From contig CM055095.1 in the NCBI GenBank assembly GCA_029204225.1, positions 51,032,841 to 51,096,840 on the forward strand: 64,000 nt of DNA, written 5' to 3'. This DNA comes from Diphasiastrum complanatum. Lineage: Eukaryota > Streptophyta > Lycopodiopsida > Lycopodiales > Lycopodiaceae. The position numbers were made by a program, and so were the translations under genes. The first letter of the stretch is position 1. The number at the start of each line of letters is the position of its first letter. Below are positions 12,139 through 22,605 of this stretch, one piece after another. The notes under the pieces were generated by a model, which was given only the letters and a program-made list of their open reading frames with translations, did not search any database and was not told the DNA's origin.

Positions 12139-13544
12139 CTGTCAAAGTTCGAAATAACTCAAAAGACACACATAAGGTATAATGTTACAGAAAAAATCCA
12201 CATCGATTCAATTACACAAAAATCTTGCTGTTGCTAACCATATTTATAAGAAAAATCAGCACATTAGCGATGAGATATATTGGGCACAGGAAGAAAGAAA
12301 GGTTCATTGATCAGAGGTCACAAATACCTTACAGAATGATGATACTGAAGATTTTCCAAAAGAGACCCTCGCTCATAATTCCATCTTTGTTTACGCTATT
12401 CTGAAGTATCTAAGCTATATTAGTTTGCTAAGATTCTCTAGCCTGAAACCACTTCTCATTTATACTCTTCTAAAACCCTGAACCACCTATCCTTTCCTGG
12501 AATCTTTGTAGGATAACCCTTTTTATAGTTTTAATTTGAATCGCCCTCAGTTGGAAACCCTAACTTTGGCCCTTGCCCTAGTGTGATTAAACTTAGCCAA
12601 TTGAGGTTCAAATCATATTCAATAAGTTGCAGGTTCTTATGACTTCATGTAGCTATTAATAACTAGTATTGACAGGACAACAGTATTGGTAATGAATCTG
12701 CAGCCCTCAAAAATTGAGCTTTTCCACTGTAAAGAGCTACCAAGTTATCTTAGAAAAAAATGGTCATTGAACATGATCACCCGATCTGAAAAGCCACAGC
12801 AACTGTTGAACGCACTGGTTATATGGCACCAGTCACCCTACTTATCCAGATCTTTTGAAAATGGAGTTGGAATCATAACTTTTGCATATTAAGAAAAAAT
12901 TGAAAGCTAAAGGATACAATCCACCAGTCTCCAGAGTAATTTAGAAGCATACATGATCTCTAGGCTCATCCTACTGCATCCAAAGTGCGAAAGGTTACAC
13001 TGGAGAACATCAACAGCAAAAACTTGAACAATAGACAGTTTGGCCGGATTCTGAGCCATAGGTTGAGAGAGAACTGGACCTCAGCGGGGCTTTTCTGAAT
13101 AAAACACCTTATTCTTAGATGTACAAGATCAGAAAAATAGGACTTGAATGGAATTAGAGGCTTTCAAATTGGTAAGTTTAAAAGACAATTCACTAGTATG
13201 TGTCTCTCTTGGCGCGTGGCACACATGGGTGAAGCGTTCAAGATTATAGGACTATGGAAAACCAAGGAACTCTAATTTGAAGCAAAACTGTATCAGATAA
13301 AATGAATGACTTGAACCAAAAAGTGTCAAGATGGGAAGGGCATTTGTGGCCCTTCAAGGGAAAACAGGGACATGAGTGAGGAAAGAAACTTAAGTCCAGA
13401 CTGTGTTCTTAGAGTTTGGTATTCTGCTTGTGATTTGACCATTAATGTTTCTTGATGATAGGACTAATGAAGATCCCACGTCTAAAAAAAGGATACTTGT
13501 TGGCTAAGAAAGGAACAAGAACAAATAGGCCAAATAGCTATTCT

Positions 13545-13685
13545 GAATCGCGGTCCCCCGATCCCCCAAATAGCTACTGTCGCCGGCCCCCCCTGGACCC
13601 ACCCGGTGACAGTAGCAGGGGGAGCGCTGCCCCCCCTGCACCCCCCGTAGATAAAAATGGGGGTCCAAATGCGCGCCGATAAGGG
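13545..13685. repeat. GC-rich hairpin cluster in AT-rich DNA
   Basis: Arms GCTACTGTCGCCGG (13573-13586) and CCGGTGACAGTAGC (13603-13616) pair at 13 of 14 positions. A second hairpin of G-run and C-run arms around AGCGCT follows at about 13616-13640, then another C/G pair. Composition is strikingly GC-rich compared with both flanks. A MITE or the end of a DNA transposon is the likeliest origin, but no target duplication was found. Confidence 0.55.
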
Positions 13686-14403
13686 CCCAATATTTATGCC
13701 CTCAACTGTATGCACATTGCACTCACATGTCCGGTGAAATGATTGCAAAAGTGATCATCATCCATAGAGTTGATAGCCCAAACTGTAGCATTAAGAATTA
13801 CTGAGAACCAGAGAAAATAACAACCAAATAGCTACTGACTTTTATCTGTTTGTGCCCTATCTACTGCACTTCTGGGAGGCAAAACGCTGGTTTGACCATT
13901 GCTCCCCTAAAAAAATTTCAGCCATAAGCTATTTTTCCAAAAAAAAAAACAAAAAAATTATTTAAATTTAAATTTTTGCACGTTTCGCGGTTCAAATCAG
14001 GGTTCGCAGAATCGCGGTTCGCGAATCCTGCGAATCACAATTCGCTGCAACTATGTTTTAAATTGGACAACAAAGCCAACTTACTCAGCTTGTCTTATAT
14101 ACTAGGAGGAAAAACCTTGAAACGCAATTGATAAATGGCTATCCTGAGTGCCTGAACCATATGGCCAATTACAAATGATAGCACAAATCCAAATAATAGC
14201 ATAAGGAGTCCAAATACAAGTAATGGCAAAGAAAATGATTTCTACATTGGGGATAGTTGCTAACTTAGTTGCTTTCTACACAAAACTAACTCTATCCCAC
14301 TCTAACTCTAGCTCACTAACACTAACCACACACATTCATCCTTGAAGGAGGTGAAAGGAGATGATAGAGAGCCTTGTGATAGCCCACTAGAGCAAGGCCT
14401 TAC

Positions 14404-14803
14404 AGTTACGAATAGAGCCACAGCTGATCTAGAATTAAGCTATGAAAGCATCACATAAGCAAGACTTAACCCTAGAAAGCAGGAAAGAGAGAGATTAAGG
14501 AGGCCAAAGAGAGAGATCAATATCATCAGCTAAATGACAAATGACACAGTTTCCCTACTTATAGCCAAGAGGAGCCCTAAAAGGAAGCTTCCAGTGGCCA
14601 GGGCCCAACTTGGAGGGATAATAGTGCGCCCTCCAAGAAGGCCCCCACTCTCCAGTAATATGTCCAAATGGAGGCCAAAGGCCAACCATATAGTCTGAAT
14701 GTCACTAATGAATAAAAAAGGGCCCAAGGCCTACTTATGCATAAAGTAAAGTAACTGTAAATGTAAATGGACGCGGTCAGTGTAATGAGCCGAGTCCATA
14801 ACT
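14404..14803 (-). repeat. 3' LTR of the chromovirus (400 bp)
   Basis: Starts AGTTACGAATAG and ends CCATAACT on the plus strand. It differs from the other two copies at several sites (for example GTCAGTG where the others have GCGAATG, and CTACTTATG where they have CTGCTTATG). A GGGGAG-type polypurine tract sits just inside it on the element strand. Confidence 0.92.
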
Positions 14804-14848
14804 CTCCCCGACACAAAAAAAGACCCAACTGCCGAAAAGATAACCGGA

Positions 14849-15598
14849 TCAAGTAGCAGCAAGCCCTGGTGCATCAACAGCTAGAGGAACATCTGATGTA
14901 GAGGAATCAACAAGTGCAGCAAGAGCACGAGCCTGATCCGCAAGTAATGGTGTATGATAAAACACATCAATAGGCTCCCATGTAGCCTCCTCAATAGGAC
15001 GACCATCCCACTGGACCAAAAACTGAATCTGCCGGCGGCGTCGACTATGGTATAGACGGACCTGTAATATAGCAGCAGGTAAAAATGGAAATGACTCTGG
15101 AGCAGTAGAAAACTCAGCATCACAAGGAGCGTCATCCTCAATAGCAGCACGTAATAAACTGACATGAAATACATCACAGGCGCGTGTGGAAGCAGGAAGC
15201 TGTAAGCGATATGTAACTGGACTAAGAACCTCCACAATGCGATAAGGCCCATAATAACGTGGTGCAAGCTTCTCAGTAGAAGCATGGCCCTGGACAAAAT
15301 GATGACGTGCAAACCGTAAGCGTAGATAAACCATATCTCCAAGCTGAAACTCAACATGGCGGCGGTGATGATCAACTGCGGTCTAATAACGCTGCTGAAC
15401 ATGCTGTAAATGAGAACTGGCCCGAGTAATAAGCTCTCGAGCACCTGATAGAAAAGATGCAAGTGTAACAGGTGTATCCTCAGGAGGAAGAGGAATGCCA
15501 GGTAAAAGAGGTGCATAGCCATGAGATAATAAAAATGGAGAGACACCTGTGCTGGTACTAACAGAGCTATTATAGCTATACTCTGCTAAACATAAATG
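14849..15598 (-). pseudogene. Integrase C-terminus with chromodomain
   Basis: After the stop at 15599-15601 the same frame continues with LAEYSYNSS, then the GPYRIVEV/VFHVSLL region typical of gypsy integrase C-termini, and finally a chromodomain (QFLVQWDGRPIEEATWEP) about 60 codons before the end. The chromodomain directs integration to particular chromatin marks and defines chromoviruses. A TAG at 15383-15385 interrupts the frame. The terminal stop is at 14849. Confidence 0.85.
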
Positions 15599-18500
15599 TT
15601 AATCCCAATCCTTCCCTGAAGGAGTAACAAAATGGCGTAAATAATCCTCAAGGATCCTATTAGGGACCTCAGACTGCCCATCAGAAGTAGAATGATAAGC
15701 AGAACCCATAAAAAGCTGAACATCCAAAACTCTGGAGCAAACCAGCAGATTTAGAACGGGAGTACTTATTACGAAGACAGAAAGGGCAGGTACGAATACG
15801 TACAGCAAGCTCAGATCGAAGAGAGGGCCAATAGAAATGGTCTTTGAGACGAGCATAAGACTTCTGAAAACCAAAGTGACCCCCAACAGGAGAGGAATGA
15901 GCATCCGACAACAATTGGGAACGGATACCCAAAGAACTAGGGATACAAAGAGAATCATAATGATAAAGACGATTGTCAATAATGGAGTAAACCTGATAAG
16001 GACTGGACGAAACAGGTGGGGCAGAACTATAAACATCACGAAAATCAGAACATGTAAGGTATGCTGCAGGTAGAGCATCAAACCATGGAGGAATAGTAGA
16101 AACGAGTGTATTTAACAAAGCTGGAAGACGAGATAATGCATCAGCAGCAGTGTTAGCACGACCAGGATGATACAATATGGAGAAATTAAAAGTCTGTAAA
16201 AACTGCAACCAACGAAATTGACGATCACTAAGGTCACGTTGAGAAAACAGATAACGTAAAGACTGGTGATCAGTAATAATGTCAAATGGGACTCGATACA
16301 GATAATAACGCCACTTCTTAAGAGCATAGATAATAGCAAGAAGCTCTTTCTCATGCACAGAATAACGTTGCTCATAAGAGCGAAGACGACGCGACTCATA
16401 AGCAATAATACATTGTGACTGGCGAAGTAAAGCACCCAAACCAACATTACTAGCATCAGTCTCAACAAGAAACTTCTGATCAAACTGTGGTAAACACATA
16501 ACGGCAGCATCAACAACAGCACGACGAAGAGTATCAAACGTTGTCTGACAATCAGGAGTCCACAGAAAAGTACTAGACTTCTTCAAAAGTGCATGAAGAG
16601 GAGCTGCGATAGTGGCAAAATGAGGAACTGGACGACGAAGGTGAGTGGCTAACCCAAGAAACATACGAACATGATGAATATCAGTAGGTATAGGCCAATC
16701 CTGGATGGCCTGAACCTTATGAGGGTCCAGACGAATGTGACCATTACAAATAAGAAAACCAAGAAACTCGATCTCAGAAACAGCAAAAGAACATTTAGAC
16801 AACTTAGCAAATAACTGGTGGTGTACAAGTAACTGAAAGACCGAGGACAGATGGGCAACATGCTCAGCAAGAGACTGACTAAAAATAAGAATATCATCAA
16901 AATAAACCAAGACACAATGACCAAGAAGCGGACGTAAGACATTATTCATCACATTCTGGAACGTAGGAGGGCCATTAGTAACACCAAAAGGAAGCACACG
17001 AAATTCATATAAACCAAGATGAGTACGGAAAGCAGTCTTATGTTCGTCAGTTTGGTAATATCCAGAACGAAGGTCTATCTTGGAAAAGATTTTAGAGGTA
17101 CCGAGCTGGTCAAAGAGGTCATCCATGTGTGGAATAGGGTACTGATTACGAATAGTCAACTTATTTAAAGCACAGTAATCAATACAAAGGCGTTTGGTAC
17201 CATCTTTCTTATTAATAAGGAGAACAGGAGCACCAAAAGGGCTGTGACTAGGAACAATGAGACCCTGATCTAACAAGGCAGTAATATGGAGCTCAAGCTC
17301 ATCACGCTCAGATCGAGACATACGATAAGGGGGACGGGAGGGAGGAGCAGAACCAGGACGCAAATCAATATGATGGTTCACGTCACGTAATGGTGGTAGC
17401 GTCGTAGGTTCTGAAAAGACAAAAGCATACTGATGTAATAAGTCAGAAATCACCTGAGGAACAGCTGCTGGTACTGCCCGCTGAACACATAATAAGGCAG
17501 CACAATGAGCCTTCGGCAGGCTGCGAATAAACTGCTTCCCAGTAATCAACTGGAAGTCCTGAGAATCAATGCCCACAAGTGAGTGTGTAACTGCATCATG
17601 TGCAAATGTCAATGTCTGCTGTGTCAAGTCCAGTGTAACGGCTCCAAGAGATGCAAACCAATCAACACCAAGGATAAGATCATAACGCTCCATAGGGATA
17701 ATGTAAAGATCTGCCTGTCCAGAGAAATCTCCAATGCGGTATGGTAAACGCTGAAACATCTGAGAACTAGGAAAAGAATGAGAACTGGCAACCTCAACTG
17801 TGAGAGGCTGGGAAGCAGGAACAGGTGAAGCACGGATCTGACTAGTGATATAACTGCTAGTAAAAGAATGAGTGCTACCAGTATCAACTAAAGCAATATA
17901 CTCTTGACCTGTAATACGCACACGTAACCGAATGGAGTGAGGACCAGGACGCCCTGTCCAAGTAGCATAGGCAAGCTGAGCATGGCAAGTAGCAGGAAGT
18001 AAATCAGGGGAAGGCTCAAAGGATAAGTCAGGCTCATCAGAAATATGAATGTAGATATCGGAATCATCTGGAGTAGTGCCCTCATGGTAAAAAACAGCAG
18101 TAGTAGTAGGGAGAGGCTGGCGGCAATCACGGGCAAGATGGTCAGGACTCTTACAACGAAAGCATAGACGCTTCTGCTGAAGATCAGCGAACTCTGCAGA
18201 CGTGTAACGTCGGACAAAAGCAGGTCGAGGAGTCGGAGGACGAGGAGGCGAAGGGGCAATGGAGAGAGCTGGAACAGAAGGGGCCGGTGTAGGGGTGAAC
18301 GTAGCGGGAAAAGATGAAGCAGAAGGATGGGGTCGGGAGAAGCGGGAAGGAAGGGTGTCAGAGTACTTATGCTGTAAAGTACTGGCAAGAGACATCGCCT
18401 CAACAAGTGTGGTAGGACGGAAGGAAGAAACATCATAACGTAAAGCACCACGAAGCCCAACAATGTAACGAGAAATAAGCTCAGTGGGCTGTAGATCTGT

Positions 18501-19177
18501 GAAAAGATAAGAAAGCTCCATAAACTGATCTGTATAAGAAGCAAGATCACTGGTCTGAGTGAGACTATGGAATGTATCACGTTGGCGGTCAAGCCACTGA
18601 GGATCAATCATAGCATGGCAGAGGTCACAGCGAAAAGTATGCCATACATGGAGCCCTTCCGATCAGGATCAACTCTATAAACTCGCCACCACGTGGCGGC
18701 ACGTCCATCTAAATGTAAAGCAGCCAACTGAATCTTCTGAGGATCAGTCTTGGGGTAAATCTGAAAATATGTGTCAAGCTTAGCAAACCAATTCTCTAAT
18801 AAGTTCCCGTCGGAGGAACCGGAATAGGTAGCAAGCTATACCCTATCACGAAAGTCTCGAGCAAAGTGTGGCTCAGGAAGGGGGGGACGAGGAAAGAAAC
18901 CAGGAGGTGGGTTAGATGGAATGAACGGTCCACCACCAGGCTGACTAGCAGAAGAAGATGGAAATCCAAATGGAGGGGGAGTCCCAAATGTAGGAAAAAC
19001 AGAAGCTTTACCAGGACCATGAGGCTGTAAAGAATCAATCTGTGACTGCATAGTAGCAAAGCCGGTCATAACTGAATCGAAGCGAAGAACGAGGCCAGAA
19101 AGGGTCTCATCCATGCGATGAAACTGATCGGATAAGGTTTCCTGAGTAGTCTCACTCGGGGTAGGTGAATGTGCCAT
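15599..19177 (-). pseudogene. Chromovirus gag-pol polyprotein, interrupted
   Basis: Gag starts at ATG 19177 (MAHSPTPSE; an in-frame upstream ATG exists at 19231) and has a P/G-rich segment, then a TAG at 18836-18838. The frame shifts near 18650, after which an open frame of about 970 codons runs to 15681. In order: retrotransposon gag domain, CCHC knuckle CFRCKSPDHLARDC (about 18125-18170), aspartic protease ALVDTGSTHSF (about 17866-17898), RT with YFDD at 16893-16904, RNase H with TDASN and TDHQSL, and the integrase HHCC finger ending CPFCLRNK. The integrase catalytic core that should follow is missing: the frame jumps to the DGQSE region near 15680-15660. Confidence 0.88.
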
Positions 19178-19841
19178 AATGATAGTGGAAGGAATAGACG
19201 AAAACTTGAGGGAGCGGACTCTTGTCGTCACCCCAAATTAGCCTATTACGACCAATATTATCACAACTGAAAAAAAACAGACAGCAATGAACAATGGAGA
19301 AGCTGTAAAAATGCGCTGGACAGCCAGGGATACAATGTGAATTTGAAAGAGTAAACGGAGTCAGAATTCCTAAAAATGTGGTGGAGAATGAGCGCACGAC
19401 AGCCTTTTGATAAGCTGTAAAAGATGGCTGGAATTGGAGAAAAAAAAAGGCAAAAGTGACAAGTTGGGAGTGCTGAGGCAGCGATTTACAGGTTGAAGAA
19501 TTTTAGCTGTTTGGAATAGCAAATGATGTCGGAATTGGGTAGTTTTTGGATGAGGATGGGCGCTGGACAGTCAGGGAACTAACTGTGGAAGATGATTGCA
19601 AACTGGAAAAATATCAGACGAAAGTGATAGGTCGGAAGGCAGGGACAGCGATGGAAAGGAAGAGGAGGAGCACTGGGCAGCAAAGAAAAGAGGGGACAAA
19701 ACAGGGGGAACGCTGGGCAGGAAGGAGTGGAAGGAGCAGCGATAGAACAGGGCTGTCAAAACGGTAATGGAGCTGTAGGAACAGCGATGGAGGAGCAAGG
19801 CAAGGCAGCAAAGAAAAAATTCCAGATTGTGCTCAGAAAAG

Positions 19842-19854
19842 TGCTCTGATACCA
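19842..19854 (-). promoter_or_regulatory. Primer binding site, inner copy
   Basis: On the element strand TGGTATCAGAGCA directly follows the LTR terminus. It matches the initiator-methionine tRNA 3' end, the usual primer for plant LTR retrotransposons. Confidence 0.9.
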
Positions 19855-20232
19855 AGTTACGAATAGAGCCACAGCTGATCTAGAAATAAGCTATGAAAGC
19901 ATCACATAAGCAAGACTTAACCCTAGAAAGCAGGAAAGAGAGAGATCAATATCATCAGCTGAATGACAAATGACACAGTTTCCCTACTTATAGCCAAGAG
20001 GAGCCCTAAAAGGAAGCTTCCAGTGGCCAGGGCCCAACTGGGAGGGATAATAGTGCGCCCTCCAAGAAGGCCCCCACTCTCCAGTAATATGTCCAAATGG
20101 AGGCCAAAGGCCAACCATATAGTCTGAATGTCACTAATGAATAAAAAAGGGCCCAAGGCCTGCTTATGCATAAAGTAAAGTAACTGTAAATGTAAATGGA
20201 CGCGGCGAATGTAATGAGCCGAGTCCATAACT
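19855..20232 (-). repeat. Middle LTR copy (378 bp)
   Basis: Same ends as the outer LTRs. It lacks about 22 bp of the ATTAAGGAGG block present in the others. It shares diagnostic bases with the outer 5' LTR rather than with the 3' LTR, so it probably arose with the duplicated leader. Confidence 0.92.
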
Positions 20233-20930
20233 CTCGGGGTAGGTGAATGTGCCATAATGATAGTGGAAGGAATAGACGAAAACTTGAGGGAGCGGACTCT
20301 TGTCGTCACCCCAAATTAGCCTATTACAACCAATATTATCACAACTGAAAAAAACAGACAGCAATGAACAATGGAGAAGCTGTAAAATGCGCTGGACAGC
20401 CAGGGATACAATGTGAATTTGAAAGAGTAAATGGAGTCAGAATTCCTGAAAATGTGGTGGAGAATGAGCGCGTGATAGCCTTTTGATAAGCTGTAAAAGA
20501 TGGCTTGAATTGGAGAAAAAAAAAGGCAAAAGTGACAAGTTGGGAGTGCTGAGGCAGCGATTTACAGGTTGAAGAATTTTAGCTGTTTGGAATAGCAAAT
20601 GATGTCGGAATTGGGTAGTTTTTGGATGAGGATGGGCGCTGGACAGTCAGGGAACTAACTGTGGAAGATGGCTGCAAACTGGAAAAATATCAGACGAAAG
20701 TGATAGGTCGGAAGGCAGGGACAGCGATGGAAAGGAAGAGGAGGAGCGCTGGGCAGCAAAGAAAAGAGGGGACAAAACAGGGGGAACGCTGGGCAGGAAG
20801 GAGTGGAAGGAGCAGCGATGGAACAGGGCTGTCAAAACGGTAATGGAGCTGTAGGAACAGCGATGGAGGAGCAAGGCAAGGTAGCAAAGAAAAAATTCCA
20901 GATTGTGCTCAGAAAAGTGCTCTGATACCA
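20233..20930 (-). repeat. Outer copy of the chromovirus leader plus first gag codons
   Basis: About 698 bp nearly identical to 19155-19854. It includes the PBS (20918-20930) and a gag start codon at 20255, and ends after eight gag codons where it meets the middle LTR. Offset between the copies is about 1076 bp. Confidence 0.92.
20918..20930 (-). promoter_or_regulatory. Primer binding site, outer copy
   Basis: Same TGGTATCAGAGCA sequence as the inner copy, directly inside the outer 5' LTR. Confidence 0.9.
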
Positions 20931-21348
20931 AGTTACGAATAGAGCCACAGCTGATCTAGAATTAAGCTATGAAAGCATCACATAAGCAAGACTTAACCCT
21001 AGAAAGCAGGAAAGAGAGAGATTAAGGAGGCTAAAGAGAGAGATCAATATCATCAGCTGAATGACAAATGACACAGTTTCCCTACTTATAGCCAAGAGGA
21101 AGCCCTAAAAGGAAGCTTCCAGTGGCTAGGGCCCAACTGGGAGGGATAATAGTGCGCCCTCCAAGAAGGCCCCCACTCTCCAGTAATATGTCCAAATGGC
21201 CTAATAATGAATAATAAGGCCAAAGGCCAACCATATAGTCTGTATGTCACTAATGAATAAAAAACGGCCCAAGGCCTGCTTATGCATAAAGTAAAGTAAC
21301 TGTAAATGTAAATGGACGCGGCGAATGTAATGAGCCGAGTCCATAACT
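20931..21348 (-). repeat. 5' LTR of the chromovirus (418 bp)
   Basis: Same termini as the other LTRs. It carries an extra stretch of about 19 bp (CTAATAATGAATAATAAGG region near 21199-21218) absent from the other two. Confidence 0.92.
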
Positions 21349-21752
21349 CCTACACAGTACTCTGTCTTATATGATGTGATCGGTTTCCCCCCGGATGAAC
21401 TTCAACAGCCTACTAATTACTTATGCAAAACTGTTTCATTCACTGCAGGCCGTCCGTCCGTTCCTCGTCCTGTCTGCTCCTACAGGTTCTTGGCAAGGTC
21501 GTCGGTTGGCCAAAACGGACGGCACCCAAAACGAAGCCAGTTTGGAGAAACTGGGCCGTTGGACAGAGACCTGCAAAACTGGTCCATTTCACGTGAGCTA
21601 ATTGCGTCCTGTCGAACGGCCATTTTGACCGAACGACACCCGAATCGAGCCAGGCTCGGTCCCTTGAGATCGTATCGGGATCATGAATCGTTGGACTGTA
21701 TTCCCGGACAATTCTGTCAATTCCGAATGTTTTCAGGTCCCATCCCGGCAAA

Positions 21753-22598
21753 GTGTCCCAATCTTCCTCATCTCCAGCAATCTCCCACCCTATTGCTCTG
21801 GCCACCCCTACAGGCCTTCTTCCTATCCCTATTCCTCAAGAACCCACAGCTCCCCCATCTGCGGTACCCATCCCATACACTCCCTCCAAATCAACGGAAC
21901 TATTTTCTTCCTGGGAAGCTGACCAAATGAAAGCCGATTTCCAGCTTTTGAAACATGAACTCTCACAACTGAAAGGAATGGTGGTCTCCTTACTCAAGGA
22001 AAAAAATGTGTTGCAGTCCAAAGTCGCTTCGTTAGAGCAGGTGATCAACAATAAGCAGGTTGCAGCATCGGAATCAACCACCACCAAGATAAAGGAGCTT
22101 GAGAGTAAAATAGAGCAGCATAAAGATTCATGGGCAGCAGTCTTGCAAAAAGGCACCAAACCTAGCGCCCCCATCTCTTCCGTCATCTCCGCCACCATTT
22201 CGGAAGAGAGGTCGAGGGAGCAAAAGGCCCACAACATCAGGGTTCGTGGGATACCAGACACACAGGATGCCATTGTCGAGGCCACGAGATTTCTCGAGAC
22301 CACCCTAGGACATATGACAGATGGACTAGATACAGCTTGGAGGACCTCCAGAGATGCCGCTACACTCATTATCCGTTTCACTTCTCTAGAGACTTCTCCA
22401 GAGAGTCGCCGAGATGCTTTGCGGTGCAGAGCAAAGCCTCGTGGCACCACTATCTATATGGATGACGACCTCACATATATCCAGGTAAAGGAGAGGCGTA
22501 AGGCCTTTCAGGCAGCCCGTGAGTCTGGCAGACGAGTCATTTACCGATATGGACAAGTGCGCTTTCTTGATAGTGCACCTAGCAGATCCCAGCGCTAG
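21753..22598 (+). CDS. LINE C ORF1: coiled-coil RNA-binding protein (ORF1p)
   Basis: A 281-residue open frame. Residues 1-45 are Ser/Pro-rich; residues about 50-125 form a coiled coil with Leu/Lys/Glu heptads; residues about 150-260 form an RRM-like domain with HNIRVRGIP and TTIYMDDDLTYIQ, and a basic C-terminus follows. This is the L1-type ORF1p layout, a protein that coats element RNA. LINE A ORF1 shares the layout with clearly divergent sequence, so the two belong to different subfamilies. The start is the first in-frame ATG before the coiled coil; an upstream start cannot be excluded. It is uninterrupted, unlike ORF2. Confidence 0.8.
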   Translation: MSQSSSSPAISHPIALATPTGLLPIPIPQEPTAPPSAVPIPYTPSKSTELFSSWEADQMKADFQLLKHELSQLKGMVVSLLKEKNVLQSKVASLEQVINNKQVAASESTTTKIKELESKIEQHKDSWAAVLQKGTKPSAPISSVISATISEERSREQKAHNIRVRGIPDTQDAIVEATRFLETTLGHMTDGLDTAWRTSRDAATLIIRFTSLETSPESRRDALRCRAKPRGTTIYMDDDLTYIQVKERRKAFQAARESGRRVIYRYGQVRFLDSAPSRSQR

Positions 22599-22605
22599 GG
22601 ATTTG

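Larger units (their letters stand above)
9121..14403. other. Long AT-rich region without a recognised gene
   Basis: No long ORF or protein family is recognisable. Two short minus-strand segments look like internal exons (9665-9734 and 12002-12138, listed separately). A plus-strand segment near 10207-10340 reads open with a protein-like composition (MLEIMGEAALEQ). Hairpin-rich patches lie at 11429-11452 and 13573-13680. It could be an intron-rich gene, but no family is recognised. Confidence 0.4.
14404..21348 (-). mobile_element. Ty3/gypsy chromovirus, nearly complete, with an extra LTR+leader block
   Basis: In element orientation the order is LTR (21348-20931), PBS, leader, the first 8 gag codons, a second LTR (20232-19855), PBS, leader, gag, protease, RT, RNase H, integrase remnant, chromodomain, a short purine tract (about 14804-14813) and the 3' LTR (14803-14404). 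Outer flanks are CTTAC (14399-14403) and CCTAC (21349-21353), a probable 5-bp target duplication with one mismatch. Length is 6945 bp. LTRs end in AGTTA...TAACT rather than TG...CA. Pol has internal stops and a large integrase deletion, so the copy cannot move by itself. Confidence 0.93.

Noticed and set aside
15681-18607. Many long hydrophobic Leu/Val-rich open frames overlapping the chromovirus pol, which would look like membrane proteins
   Set aside because: They are shadow frames of the gag-pol reading frame, which carries CCHC, DTG, YFDD and integrase motifs.
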